From contig CP062007.1 in the NCBI GenBank assembly GCA_022749295.1, positions 62,001 to 126,000 on the forward strand: 64,000 nt of DNA, given 5' to 3'. A model generated the notes under the pieces. The model was not told the origin of the DNA and made no database searches. It was given only the letters and a program-made list of their open reading frames with translations. Origin of the DNA: Flavobacteriaceae bacterium GSB9. GTDB lineage: Bacteria > Bacteroidota > Bacteroidia > Flavobacteriales > Flavobacteriaceae. Both the position numbers and the translations under genes were made by a program. This document shows, one piece after another, positions 16,504-25,082 of the stretch. Position 1 is the first letter of the stretch, and every line of letters starts with the position of its first letter.

Positions 16504-17571
16504 TTACAGTGCATTATTTTCAAAATAATTAACCAGTAAAGCCACAACATAATTATAACTGTCCATGCCTTTACTCTGTTGGTTGGCTTTTAAAAAATTG
16601 CTGTAAAACAATTTAAAAAATGGCTCGGCTGGGTTTTGGTGTGTCTCCCAAAACTTACGTACTTCTTTGTAGTTTTTTAAAATACCTGGGTTAACGGTTT
16701 CAAGCATAGTTTCGTAAAGGGCTTCATCCCGACGGTAAATTTCATTCAGGCAAAACCGTAAACCAAACGTGTATCCGGTGTAATTAAAATAGATATCACC
16801 ATGATTAATCGCCGCCAAAAAGCCAATAAAATTGGCTTCGTTTTCGGCAGCATAGCCCAACTGGTGCGCAATTTCGTGCGATGTGGTAGTGGGAAATTTA
16901 TAAACAGGAATTAAAGCATCAACCTGAGCTTCGTTCGTCAAAGGATTTAAATACCCGCTAAATCCCATATAAGTTAGCGGGTAACTGAACAACGATTTTT
17001 TTATACTTTTAGGTTTGTACTCCAAATGAGGAAAAAAGTCTTTCAATCGCTTGTAGCCCAGAGGTGCCATTTTTAAAATATCACCTTTACTAAATGGTAC
17101 ATCAACTTTTGCCGTATCGTTTTTAGCGATTTTTAAATGAATGGCGTTCGATTTTTCTATCAACCGTTCCGAAACCAAAACCAGTTTTTCGGTGGTGTAA
17201 TCGGCATCTAAATTCAAATTTTTATGCAAGGGCAATCGGTAATAGTTCAATCCCCAAAGCACATGGAACGCAAAATAGATGACACTTAATGCGGCTGCCA
17301 CATCCCGCACCCAGTATTTGGTGTCCTTTCGTACGCGTTTACGGTTTTTGTAAAGCCATCTCAGGATGTAAATTATAGCAAAGGCATACACAAAATCACC
17401 AAACGAAAAAGGCATCCAGCCCAGTATGTATCTAAAAATTTTTGAAATAAAAGGATAGATGCCATTACTGTAAAAATGCTCTACAAAATCTGGGAAATAC
17501 GAAATACATTTCACAAGGAAATACTGCGGAATAAGCGATAACGCCAGTAGGTTTTTTGTGTTCTTCAGCAT
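16504..17571 (-). CDS. DUF3810 membrane protein with HExxH metalloprotease motif
   Basis: A 355-residue Bacteroidota protein of the DUF3810 family. Three hydrophobic segments occupy about residues 8-115, including GWMPFSFGDFVYAFAIIYIL and a LWGLNYYRLPLHK junction. The C-terminal domain carries TTSHEIAHQLGYAAENEANF. This HExxH-x-E pattern predicts a zinc-dependent peptidase site, probably on the extracytoplasmic side. No substrate is known for the family. It is followed by the TrmH-like gene 21 bp downstream on the same strand. Confidence 0.85.
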   Translation of the reverse strand: MLKNTKNLLALSLIPQYFLVKCISYFPDFVEHFYSNGIYPFISKIFRYILGWMPFSFGDFVYAFAIIYILRWLYKNRKRVRKDTKYWVRDVAAALSVIYFAFHVLWGLNYYRLPLHKNLNLDADYTTEKLVLVSERLIEKSNAIHLKIAKNDTAKVDVPFSKGDILKMAPLGYKRLKDFFPHLEYKPKSIKKSLFSYPLTYMGFSGYLNPLTNEAQVDALIPVYKFPTTTSHEIAHQLGYAAENEANFIGFLAAINHGDIYFNYTGYTFGLRFCLNEIYRRDEALYETMLETVNPGILKNYKEVRKFWETHQNPAEPFFKLFYSNFLKANQQSKGMDSYNYVVALLVNYFENNAL

Positions 17572-17668
17572 GCTTCAAAAGTAAAGAAAAATAATTCGAT
17601 AAAAATATGATAGTGAACAATAAAAATTTGCCCCAAAACCAGCTGTAAATTTATTGTAGTTTGTTCCT

Positions 17669-17790
17669 GCTTTTCGCTATATCTGTTTGAAAACTGTGTG
17701 GCGGTTCAATATTGCAAAGCCTTTTTATAAGCTTTGCCTCAGCCTTAATTATTTGTTGTTTTCTTTTTTAAACAGGATGCCGCTGCAATC
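17669..17790. repeat. Two-box intergenic repeat, copy 2
   Basis: Box A (GCTTTTCGCTATATCT, 17669-17684) and box B (AGGATGCCGCTGCAATC, 17774-17790) match copy 1 but are 89 nt apart instead of 17. Another segment between the boxes (GCAAAGC ... GCTTTGC, about 17715-17737) can form a hairpin. It sits upstream of pepD and ends about 33 nt before the pepD -7 box. Confidence 0.5.
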
Positions 17791-17822
17791 AGGAGCAGCA
17801 GCAAAAATCCGGCCCTTTTTGC

Positions 17823-17830
17823 TACCTTTG
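17823..17830 (+). promoter_or_regulatory. pepD promoter (-7 box)
   Basis: TACCTTTG is a perfect TAnnTTTG element 25 nt before the ATG at 17855. It argues against the longer reading frame that starts at 17687, because transcription would begin inside that extension. Confidence 0.55.
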
Positions 17831-17854
17831 TTCGAATTCAAAACAAAACATAAA

Positions 17855-19318
17855 ATGAGCCAAGATATCAGACAACTTCAGCCAACCGCAATATGGAATA
17901 AATTTGCCGATTTAAATGCAGTACCCCGTGCCTCGAAAAAGGAAGAACGCATTATCGCATTCATGAAAGATTTTGGTGAAAATTTAGATTTGGAAACCTT
18001 GGTTGACGAGGTAGGAAATGTGATTATAAAAAAACCGGCCACCAAAGGCATGGAAGACAAAACTACGGTGGTTATGCAATCGCATTTAGATATGGTTCAC
18101 CAAAAAAATAATGATACCAATTTTGATTTCGAAACCCAAGGCATCGATATGTATGTCGATGGGGACTGGGTAAGAGCCAAAGGCACTACACTTGGAGCCG
18201 ACAACGGTTTAGGTGTTGCAACGATTATGGCTGTTTTAGAAAGTACCGATATTCAGCACCCAGCTATTGAAGCCTTGTTTACCATAGATGAAGAAACCGG
18301 AATGACCGGAGCCATGGAACTAAAAGGCGGATTGTTAAAAGGCGGTATTTTACTGAATTTAGATACCGAAGAGGATGATGAAATTGGCGTAGGCTGTGCC
18401 GGTGGTGTTGATGTTACCGCTACAAGAAGTTACGAAGAAGAGGAAACCCCCGAGTTTAAAATAGGTTACGAAATTAAAGTAAAAGGTTTGCAGGGTGGTC
18501 ATTCGGGGATGCAGATACATGAAGGCTTGGGCAATGCCAATAAAATAATGAATCGGTTGTTGTTTGATGGTTTTGAAAATTTCGGACTAAGAATTTCTGA
18601 AATTGATGGTGGTGGCTTGCGCAATGCCATTCCGAGAGAGAGTAGGGCTATAGTAGCTATTGATGCTGCTAAGGAAGATGTTTTTTTGTCTGAAATCAGT
18701 AAACTTTCGGAAACAATAAGGGCAGAATTAAAAACAATGGAACCCGATTTGGTTGTTGAGGTTTCAAAAACTGATACCCCAGAGAGCATCATGGACTTGG
18801 GAGTTCAGGAAGGGTTTACCCGAGCGATGTATGCGGCTATAAATGGAGTATACCGTATGAGTGCCGATATGCCCGATTTGGTGGAAACATCAAACAATAT
18901 TGCTCGAGTTTTAGTTAAAGAAGGGCAAATTACGGTGGCTTGTTTAACCCGTTCGTCTGTAGAAAGTTCAAAAATAGATTTGGCAAAAACACTACGCGCC
19001 ACTTTTGAGCTCACCGGTTGCGAGGTTGCGTTTTCGGGAGAATACCCTGGCTGGCAACCCAATATGGATTCAGCCATTTTAAAAGTGATGGTGCCGTTAT
19101 ATGAAAAACTCAACGGAGAAAAACCACATGTGGCGGCCTGCCATGCCGGTTTGGAATGTGGTATTTTGGGGCAAAATTATCCGGAAATGGATATGATAAG
19201 TTTCGGTCCAAACATTAAAGGTGCGCATTCTCCAGATGAACACGCCCAAATTTCATCGGTGCAAAAATATTGGAAATTTGTATTGGAAATTTTGAAACAT
19301 ATTCCAGCTAAAAATTAA
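17855..19318 (+). CDS. pepD: Aminoacyl-histidine dipeptidase (M20C family)
   Basis: A 487-residue cytosolic di-zinc peptidase that cleaves dipeptides such as beta-Ala-His. The start at 17855 (MSQDIRQLQPTAIWNKFADL) matches the family N-terminus. The 56 extra codons upstream lie across an intergenic repeat and the promoter. The metal and catalytic motifs are HLDMVHQKN, TTLGADNGLGVA, TIDEETGMTGAMELK and, at the C-terminal side, ACHAGLECGIL followed by the last ligand in SFGPNIKGAHSPDE. The central lid domain is full length. A single gene that converges on yidD across a long-loop terminator. Confidence 0.95.
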   Translation: MSQDIRQLQPTAIWNKFADLNAVPRASKKEERIIAFMKDFGENLDLETLVDEVGNVIIKKPATKGMEDKTTVVMQSHLDMVHQKNNDTNFDFETQGIDMYVDGDWVRAKGTTLGADNGLGVATIMAVLESTDIQHPAIEALFTIDEETGMTGAMELKGGLLKGGILLNLDTEEDDEIGVGCAGGVDVTATRSYEEEETPEFKIGYEIKVKGLQGGHSGMQIHEGLGNANKIMNRLLFDGFENFGLRISEIDGGGLRNAIPRESRAIVAIDAAKEDVFLSEISKLSETIRAELKTMEPDLVVEVSKTDTPESIMDLGVQEGFTRAMYAAINGVYRMSADMPDLVETSNNIARVLVKEGQITVACLTRSSVESSKIDLAKTLRATFELTGCEVAFSGEYPGWQPNMDSAILKVMVPLYEKLNGEKPHVAACHAGLECGILGQNYPEMDMISFGPNIKGAHSPDEHAQISSVQKYWKFVLEILKHIPAKN

Positions 19319-19400
19319 GCTAAAATGTATTTCATCGAATAAATTTGCTTTTAATCTATGTTTTGTTAATATTTGTAATGAGCTCAATTAAAATATTTAC

Positions 19401-19479
19401 AAAAAGCATTTTTTTTGAATGAAACATAAAGTAAGCATCCCCATGCCTCTAAAAAGAAACATTGAAACAAATGCTTTTT
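19401..19479. terminator. Bidirectional terminator-like long hairpin between pepD and yidD
   Basis: AAAAAGCATTT (19401-19411) and AAATGCTTTTT (19469-19479) form a perfect 11-bp stem enclosing 57 nt, within which GCAT and ATGC around CCCC form a small inner hairpin. T-rich runs follow on both strands. It separates convergent genes. Confidence 0.5.
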
Positions 19480-19496
19480 CTTTTTTTCTCTTAGGT

Positions 19497-19718
19497 TTAA
19501 GGAACTGGGTCGTAACCAGAACCGCCCCAGGGGTGGCAACTTAAAATCCGTTTTATGGCTAACCAACCGCCTTTTAAAAGCCCGTGTTTTTGTAAGGCTT
19601 CTTTAGAGTAATGAGAGCAAGTTGGCGTGTATCTACAAGTTGCAGGCATTATAGGAGAAATAAAGATTTGGTACACCTTTATTAAAAATAGAAACGGTGT
19701 AATTAGCAGTTTTTTCAT
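19497..19718 (-). CDS. yidD: Membrane protein insertion efficiency factor YidD
   Basis: A 73-residue YidD with the full family signature: an amphipathic N-terminal helix ([12 protein letters not shown]), [19 protein letters not shown], then [17 protein letters not shown]. The three conserved cysteines are present. YidD supports YidC-dependent insertion of inner-membrane proteins. In many bacteria it sits in the rpmH-rnpA-yidC cluster; here it follows cysS instead (82-bp gap), an arrangement I recall from other flavobacteria. Confidence 0.95.
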   Translation of the reverse strand: MKKLLITPFLFLIKVYQIFISPIMPATCRYTPTCSHYSKEALQKHGLLKGGWLAIKRILSCHPWGGSGYDPVP

Positions 19719-19800
19719 CTTTTGTCAACCTAACGTGTTTCAGGTTCTTATCAGGTTTAATTTGTGTGATTCTGATATAAGTATGGAATCAAAGTATGTA

Positions 19801-21282
19801 CTAATTCATTGAAAACGTCGTGCCGTCTTTCCCGTCTTTAAGTTGAATTCCTATTTCAGCCAATTCATCCCTTATTTTATCAGATAGGGCAAAATCTTTA
19901 TTAGCTCTTGCTTCTTGTCTTAGTTTTATTAAAACATCAACAGCTCCCGTTAATTTGTCGGTTCCGTTGTCGTTACTCGATTGTTTTACAAGTCCGAGAA
20001 CATCAAAAACAAAACTGTTCATGGCGTCTTTTAAAATAGCTATATCGTCCACAGAGACCGTTTCACTCCCTTCTTTAACTTGATTAATAAACTTTGAAGC
20101 TTCGAATAAGTGTGCAATTAAAATAGGCGAATTAAAATCGTCGTTCATAGCATCATAGCATTTTTGTTTCCATGCTGCCACATCGAATGAAGACGTCTCA
20201 GATGGTTTTAACCCATCTAAAAGGTTTAAGGCATCCATAAGTCTATTATAACCTTTTTCGCTTGCCAGTAACCCTTCATCGGTTAAATCCAATACGCTTC
20301 GGTAAGACGATTGGGCGTTAAAAAAGCGAATAACGCTAGGGGAGTACGCCTTGCTGAAAAATTTATTATCCCCAGAAAGCAATTCACTAGGGTTAACAGT
20401 ATTTCCTGTAGATTTCGACATACGTTGTCCGTTAAGCTGAAGCATATTGGCATGCATCCAATAATTAACAGGCGATTTTCCTTTAGCGGCTTCGTTTTGC
20501 GCAATTTCGCACTCATGATGCGGGAATTTTAAATCCATACCACCACCATGTATATCGAATTGGTCGCCCAAATATTTTGTACTCATGGCCGTACATTCAA
20601 GGTGCCAGCCGGGGAACCCATCGCTCCATGGTGAAGGCCAACGCATAATGTGTTGGGGCTCGGCTTTTTTCCAAAGGGCAAAATCTTGTGGGTTCTTTTT
20701 ATCACTTTGCCCATCAAGTTCGCGGGTATTGTGAATTAAGTCCTCAAGTTTGCGTTTACTTAATTTACCGTATTCGTTCAATTCGTTAAACTTGTGCACA
20801 TCAAAATATACCGATCCGTTTACTTCATAAGCAAAACCATTTTCTATTATAGTGCTGATCAGTTCAATTTGCTCAATTATGTGGCCAGTGGCTGTGGGCT
20901 CAATACTCGGCGGCAAGAAATTAAAAGTGTTTAATATATTGTGGAAATCAACCGTGTATTGTTGAACCACTTCCATGGGTTCTATTTGCTCCAAACGTGC
21001 CTTTTTAGTGATTTTATCTTCACCGGCGTCTGCATCATTTTCTAAATGGCCAGCATCGGTTATGTTTCTCACATAGCGCACTTTGTAGCCCAAATGTTTA
21101 AGGTACCTAAAAATCATATCAAAAGACATAAAGGTCCTTACATTGCCTAAATGGACATTGCTATAAACGGTAGGCCCACATACGTACATGCCAATATAGC
21201 CTTCCTCTATGGGTTTAAACGTTTCTTTCTTGCCTGTTAACGAGTTGTATATTTTTATTTTTTGGGTTTGGTAAAGCTGCAT
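19801..21282 (-). CDS. cysS: Cysteinyl-tRNA synthetase
   Basis: A 493-residue class I synthetase that charges tRNA-Cys. It has the HIGH-type motif [14 protein letters not shown], the zinc site beginning CGPTVY with [10 protein letters not shown] and [11 protein letters not shown], the KMSKS motif [10 protein letters not shown], and the C-terminal anticodon-binding helices. The length is standard. It is the middle gene of the folE-cysS-yidD minus-strand unit, 43 bp after folE. Confidence 0.97.
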   Translation of the reverse strand: MQLYQTQKIKIYNSLTGKKETFKPIEEGYIGMYVCGPTVYSNVHLGNVRTFMSFDMIFRYLKHLGYKVRYVRNITDAGHLENDADAGEDKITKKARLEQIEPMEVVQQYTVDFHNILNTFNFLPPSIEPTATGHIIEQIELISTIIENGFAYEVNGSVYFDVHKFNELNEYGKLSKRKLEDLIHNTRELDGQSDKKNPQDFALWKKAEPQHIMRWPSPWSDGFPGWHLECTAMSTKYLGDQFDIHGGGMDLKFPHHECEIAQNEAAKGKSPVNYWMHANMLQLNGQRMSKSTGNTVNPSELLSGDNKFFSKAYSPSVIRFFNAQSSYRSVLDLTDEGLLASEKGYNRLMDALNLLDGLKPSETSSFDVAAWKQKCYDAMNDDFNSPILIAHLFEASKFINQVKEGSETVSVDDIAILKDAMNSFVFDVLGLVKQSSNDNGTDKLTGAVDVLIKLRQEARANKDFALSDKIRDELAEIGIQLKDGKDGTTFSMN

Positions 21283-21325
21283 CAGTTGAATTTGGCTAAT
21301 GGTTATTTGTTTGGGGCTATAAATG

Positions 21326-22042
21326 TTAAAACTTAGTATCCAATTTTATGTAATCAAGAAATTCGCGCCTTGTGGCCATATCTTTAAATTTTCCACCAAA
21401 CTCTGAGGTTACGGTACTGCTTTCAATATCTCTAATACCTCTTGAGTTAACACATAGATGTTTGGCATCTACGACGCAAGCGACGTCTTTAGTGCCCAAA
21501 ACGTTTTGCAGTTCACGTACAATTTGAATTGTTAAACGCTCTTGAACTTGTGGGCGTTTTGCAAAATAATCTACAATACGGTTCATTTTCGAAAGCCCAA
21601 CAACCGAGCCATTAGAAATGTAAGCAATATGGGCTTTTCCAACAATAGGAAGCAAATGGTGTTCGCAAGTAGAATATACAGTAATGTTTTTTTCAACCAA
21701 CATCTCACCATATTTGTATTTATTGTCGAAAGTAGAAGCACTTGGCTTTTTGTCTGGGTCTAGACCGCCAAAAATTTCCTTAACAAACATTTTTGCCACA
21801 CGGTTAGGTGTGCCTTTAAGGCTATCGTCAGTCAAGTCGAGACCCAAAGTTTCCATGATGTGGCGCACATCGTCTTTTATGATGTCTATTTTCTCTTCGT
21901 TAGAAAGTTTAAAGGCATCTTGGCGCAGTGGTGTGTCCTCAGATGTGCCAATATGCTCGTTACCTAAAGCGTCAAAATCTTCTAAATTGTTGTCGAATTT
22001 CATGTTACTTATGTTGTTTTCAATGGTCTTGCCCATAGCCAT
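21326..22042 (-). CDS. folE: GTP cyclohydrolase I
   Basis: A 238-residue FolE that converts GTP to 7,8-dihydroneopterin triphosphate, the first step of tetrahydrofolate and pterin synthesis. The zinc and catalytic residues are in [19 protein letters not shown] and in [31 protein letters not shown] is also conserved. The first 14 codons ([13 protein letters not shown]) are atypical, and an internal ATG at 22003 gives [19 protein letters not shown], closer to flavobacterial homologues as I remember them. The true start may therefore be 22003. It is the first gene of the folE-cysS-yidD unit, with a TAnnTTTG box at 22122-22115. Confidence 0.95.
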   Translation of the reverse strand: MAMGKTIENNISNMKFDNNLEDFDALGNEHIGTSEDTPLRQDAFKLSNEEKIDIIKDDVRHIMETLGLDLTDDSLKGTPNRVAKMFVKEIFGGLDPDKKPSASTFDNKYKYGEMLVEKNITVYSTCEHHLLPIVGKAHIAYISNGSVVGLSKMNRIVDYFAKRPQVQERLTIQIVRELQNVLGTKDVACVVDAKHLCVNSRGIRDIESSTVTSEFGGKFKDMATRREFLDYIKLDTKF

Positions 22043-22114
22043 TATGTTACTCTGTTTAATTTCAGTGAGTTGGCTTTAATTGTTAATGGGGTTAACCTAT
22101 CAAAATTTAATTTG

Positions 22115-22122
22115 CAAAGATA
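22115..22122 (-). promoter_or_regulatory. folE promoter (-7 box)
   Basis: TATCTTTG on the minus strand is a perfect TAnnTTTG element. It would give a leader of about 65-105 nt depending on which folE start is used. Confidence 0.45.
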
Positions 22123-22590
22123 AGCATTTCACTTTTGTTATGCTTTGTGTTTACAAATATTTAATACTTACAATGATCTTGTTAAAATTACGAAAAACAA
22201 TAGCCAGGTTTGTTAAGAATGCCACCAGTTTTGTTTGATATTGGCAACAGCAATTTTACGTTTTAAAGTTTTTAAGAGCGCTGTTCCGAGAAAAATTCAG
22301 TGAAAATTCAGTGATTTAGGATTAATGAGGTGCTTTTTTTTAAGCAGTAATTTAGCATGTTTAAACTTTATTTTATATTAGCCTTTATATAAGTTGGTTT
22401 TTATTATTAATTAGACTCATTTTGGCTTATAGATTTTATTTATAGGTGTTGTTTATATGGTTTAAAACCAATTACATATATTTTTTATTTAAATTTATTC
22501 TTTAACTTTTTATGTGGATTCATTTTTTATGCTTTTAGTCAATTTTATATTAGTTTGAAGTGCTTCCGTGAATCTTATTTTAAATTTTCC
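22123..22590. other. Long intergenic region between folE and the ECF sigma gene
   Basis: About 600 bp separate the divergent folE and sigma genes. Apart from the promoter boxes at its two ends I see only A/T-rich sequence. There is an exact tandem duplication of an 11-mer (AAAATTCAGTG) at 22292-22313. No ORF longer than about 20 codons with plausible coding character is present. Confidence 0.6.
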
Positions 22591-22591
22591 T

Positions 22592-22620
22592 GTAACATTT
22601 TTTCCCGTAAAGCTACTTAC
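22592..22620 (+). promoter_or_regulatory. Possible ECF-type (autoregulated) promoter of the sigma gene
   Basis: GTAAC (22592-22596) and CTACTTAC (22613-22620) are separated by 16 nt and lie 21 nt before the sigma factor start. An AAC-type -35 box without a TAnnTTTG element suggests ECF sigma recognition, possibly autoregulation. Inference from spacing and motif only. Confidence 0.3.
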
Positions 22621-22640
22621 GTTGTAACCAAACCAAAACA

Positions 22641-23135
22641 TTGAATAAAGAACTCGAACATAGTTTTGTGGAGTTGCTGGAAAAGCATCAAAATATTGCG
22701 CATAAAATATGCAGGTTATACACCAATAATTATGATGCCCACAACGATTTGTTTCAGGAAATAACCATTCAACTTTGGAAAGCCTATCCTAAATTTCGTG
22801 GCGATTCAAAATTTAGTACCTGGATGTATCGTGTGGCTTTGAATACAGCAATAACGCTTTATAGAAAATCTAAACGTACCATAAATACACAGGATTTTGA
22901 AGGTGTAGCATTTAAGATTAAAGCAGAGGATTATGATGACACCGAAGAACAACAACTTAAGCTTTTGTACAAAGCCGTACACCAGCTAAACGATATTGAA
23001 AAAGCTTTGGTTTTCCTGTATCTTGAAGATAAGAACTACAGGGAAATTAGTGAAACATTAGGTATTAGTGAAGTGAATGCCCGAGTGAAAATGAACAGGA
23101 TTAAAACGAAACTAAAAACCATTTTAAATCCGTAA
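22641..23135 (+). CDS. ECF-type RNA polymerase sigma-70 factor
   Basis: A 164-residue ECF sigma factor starting at a TTG codon; no ATG is available upstream in frame. Region 2 spans about residues 10-80 with AHNDLFQEITIQLWKAYPKF and FSTWMYRVALNTA. Region 4 spans about 105-160 with EKALVFLYLEDKNYREISET and LGISEVNARVKMNRI. The downstream gene starts 4 bp after the stop and encodes a membrane protein, the usual layout for an ECF factor and its membrane-bound partner. The inducing signal is unknown. A possible ECF-type promoter lies just upstream. Confidence 0.92.
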   Translation: MNKELEHSFVELLEKHQNIAHKICRLYTNNYDAHNDLFQEITIQLWKAYPKFRGDSKFSTWMYRVALNTAITLYRKSKRTINTQDFEGVAFKIKAEDYDDTEEQQLKLLYKAVHQLNDIEKALVFLYLEDKNYREISETLGISEVNARVKMNRIKTKLKTILNP

Positions 23136-23139
23136 GGTT

Positions 23140-23772
23140 ATGGATGAATTAGAGTTATTAAAAAAAGGGTGGCATAAGCAACCAGGGCATAAAAAGCTTA
23201 CCGTTACAGATATTTATCCCATGTTGCATAGAAAATCGTCTTCTATCGTTAAGACGTTATTTTATATTAGTGTAGCTGAACTAGTGTTTTGGATACTGGT
23301 AAATACCATACCGTACTTTACTTCAGATGCTTACCGCAAGCGACTTGATGATGTTTATACCGATGATATTCTATTTACCTGGCTTACTGTTTTTAGTTTT
23401 GCCGTAATTGTGCTGTTTATCTATTTACTTTACAAGTCTTATAAATCCATTTCGGTAACCGATAGCGCTAGACAATTAATGGAAAGTATCTTGCGCACAC
23501 GAAAAATAATCAAGTATTATGTGCTTTACAATTTGGTTATGGCTGGCGTATCATTGCTTATTGGGTTTTATTTTGCATTTACCCATAACCCAGAATTGGC
23601 CAATCAGGTGGCGCATTTTAGTAAAGAGGAAACAATGATGGCTACGGCTATAATTGTCATTTCTACAGTGGTTTTTATACTTGTTATTTGGCTGTTCTAT
23701 AAACTTATTTATGGTCTGTTGCTAAAAAGGCTCAACAGGAATTACAGGGAATTGAAAAGATTAGATGATTAG
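23140..23772 (+). CDS. Membrane protein, putative anti-sigma partner
   Basis: A 210-residue protein with a cytoplasmic N-terminus of about 35 residues (MDELELLKKGWHKQ) and four predicted membrane helices at about residues 38-58, 82-105, 127-150 and 167-190. The C-terminal tail is basic. No anti-sigma domain is recognisable by motif. However, the gene starts 4 bp after the ECF sigma gene, and an N-terminal Asp/Glu-Leu-rich stretch before the helices fits a sigma-sequestering segment. The role is inferred from context only. Confidence 0.7.
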   Translation: MDELELLKKGWHKQPGHKKLTVTDIYPMLHRKSSSIVKTLFYISVAELVFWILVNTIPYFTSDAYRKRLDDVYTDDILFTWLTVFSFAVIVLFIYLLYKSYKSISVTDSARQLMESILRTRKIIKYYVLYNLVMAGVSLLIGFYFAFTHNPELANQVAHFSKEETMMATAIIVISTVVFILVIWLFYKLIYGLLLKRLNRNYRELKRLDD

Positions 23773-23815
23773 TAGTTGTTGGTGGTATTACCAGCTGTTG
23801 GATATTTTTTAACTA

Positions 23816-24166
23816 TTAATTAAACCAAACGGCATAGCCTTGTCGCCTTAAATAAAGGGCGAGTTTCTTTTCTAAGTCCATAGCTTCAGCTCTCGTATCG
23901 ATAGGATTTAGGTGGTTGTACAAGCTTGGGCGTAAATACAAACCATACTTTTGAACAATATTTGATGAGATTTTATAGCCCTTATTATTTCTGTAGCCAG
24001 TTTTGTGTTGTGTAAAACGTTCTTTAGGTGTTTTGCTGGTCATGCCAACATACAAGCATTGAAGAACACCGTTAAATTGAGGGTTAGCATGTCTGAATTT
24101 GGTGTTTTCGGTAAAAACACGCTTTGATAATTCTACGACATATACGTTGTATTTGGTTTTTGGCAT
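23816..24166 (-). CDS. GIY-YIG-like domain protein
   Basis: A 116-residue protein whose central part CLYVGMTSKTPKERFTQHK resembles the second half of the GIY-YIG nuclease core (YVG ... R ... H). The preceding YNVYVVELS would supply the GIY-like strand. Residues between the two strands are longer than in UvrC-type domains, and the terminal Glu-rich helix (EAMDLEKKLALYLRRQGY) could hold the metal-binding glutamate. The family is small and I know no characterised member. It converges on the sigma/anti-sigma pair. Confidence 0.65.
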   Translation of the reverse strand: MPKTKYNVYVVELSKRVFTENTKFRHANPQFNGVLQCLYVGMTSKTPKERFTQHKTGYRNNKGYKISSNIVQKYGLYLRPSLYNHLNPIDTRAEAMDLEKKLALYLRRQGYAVWFN

Positions 24167-24310
24167 ATTTTGGGCAATCTTGAAAATTAGATTAAGCGTG
24201 GCGTGGTCGGGAATATTTTACAGCGATAAAGTTCCCTTTTCTTTCTTTAGGAGCTAACTACTTAGTAAGCGATAGGTGTAATGCGTTTAGATGTCTGTAT
24301 AAAAAAAGTA

Positions 24311-24344
24311 AACCTTGGTGCCAATTTTATTAGCAACCAAGGTT
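24311..24344 (-). terminator. sodC terminator
   Basis: AACCTTGGT and ACCAAGGTT form a perfect 9-bp stem (24311-24319 with 24336-24344). On the minus strand a T-rich run (TTTACTTTTTTT) follows. It is about 30 nt after the sodC stop codon. Confidence 0.7.
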
Positions 24345-24375
24345 CAATAACTAATTTTATTTTTTAGTGCTTAAA

Positions 24376-24957
24376 TTATTCAATAATTCCAGCACAACTC
24401 ACTCTTGCGCCAGCAGCGCCAGAAGGTTGTGAAGTAAAATCGTCTGCTCCGGCATGAACAATGATGCCTTTGCCTACAATGTTTTTTGTGTCGTCGTCGC
24501 AACCAATACACCATTCGTCTGTGGTGAACGAAATGGTACCATTACCATTTTCATCTGCATTAAAATTACCTATGTCGCCTTTGTGGTAACCTGCTGCATC
24601 ACCCCATTTGCCATGTGGTTGTGCAGTAGGATTCCAGTGGCCGCCAGCAGATTTTCCGTCGGCAGACGAGCAATCTGATGACTCATGAATGTGTATAGCG
24701 TGTTGGCCGGGCTCAAGACCGCTAATTATGGCCGTCATGCTTACTTGGCCGTCTTCTTCTTTAAAAACAACATTGCCACTTACGTTGCTTTCGCTTTTTG
24801 CTGAAAGCGTCATTTTTATTTTTTTAGGTTTAGTGTCTTCCATTTGGGTTGGCGTTGGTACTGTTCCGGGAGCAACTATTGGAGCTTCCTTTTTTTTGTC
24901 TTTACAAGATATCAACCCTATGGATAATATTAAAAATAGTATGCTTATTTTCTTCAT
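24376..24957 (-). CDS. sodC: Cu/Zn superoxide dismutase lipoprotein
   Basis: A 193-residue periplasmic SodC that dismutates superoxide. The signal peptide ends in the lipobox IGLISC (Cys at about residue 18), followed by a Pro/Thr-rich linker. Metal ligands are visible in HAIHIHE (copper histidines), GGHWNP and HGKW, GYHKGDIGN (zinc His and Asp), and IIVHAGADDF. The conserved disulfide cysteines are in SSDCSS and ARVSCAGI. The extra CIGCDDD pair is a local feature. It is divergent from hemN, and the intergenic region carries an FNR-type palindrome. Confidence 0.95.
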   Translation of the reverse strand: MKKISILFLILSIGLISCKDKKKEAPIVAPGTVPTPTQMEDTKPKKIKMTLSAKSESNVSGNVVFKEEDGQVSMTAIISGLEPGQHAIHIHESSDCSSADGKSAGGHWNPTAQPHGKWGDAAGYHKGDIGNFNADENGNGTISFTTDEWCIGCDDDTKNIVGKGIIVHAGADDFTSQPSGAAGARVSCAGIIE

Positions 24958-25022
24958 TGTTTTTTGATTTTATTGTTTCATTCGAATTTAACACAATATT
25001 GAAACAATAGCAAATTACTAAC

Positions 25023-25065
25023 TGATATATATCATATTTTTAAAAAAACCATTACTATAATTTTG
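25023..25065 (+). promoter_or_regulatory. hemN-usp promoter with FNR-type operator
   Basis: A perfect 12-bp palindrome, TGATATATATCA (25023-25034), is followed by the -7 box TAATTTTG (25058-25065). The distance from palindrome centre to the first base of the -7 box is 29.5 nt, identical to four other promoters in this window. The hemN ATG is 18 nt after the box. Confidence 0.75.
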
Positions 25066-25082
25066 GCTTATAATTGTAAGGT

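Noticed and set aside
17687-17854. 56-codon N-terminal extension of pepD
   Set aside because: It covers an intergenic repeat and a TAnnTTTG promoter box, and family members start at the downstream ATG.
22219-22266. Short ORF MPPVLFDIGNSNFTF resembling the N-terminus of type III pantothenate kinase (CoaX)
   Set aside because: Only 15 codons before a stop and no homology continues in any frame; the DIGNSN match is probably chance.
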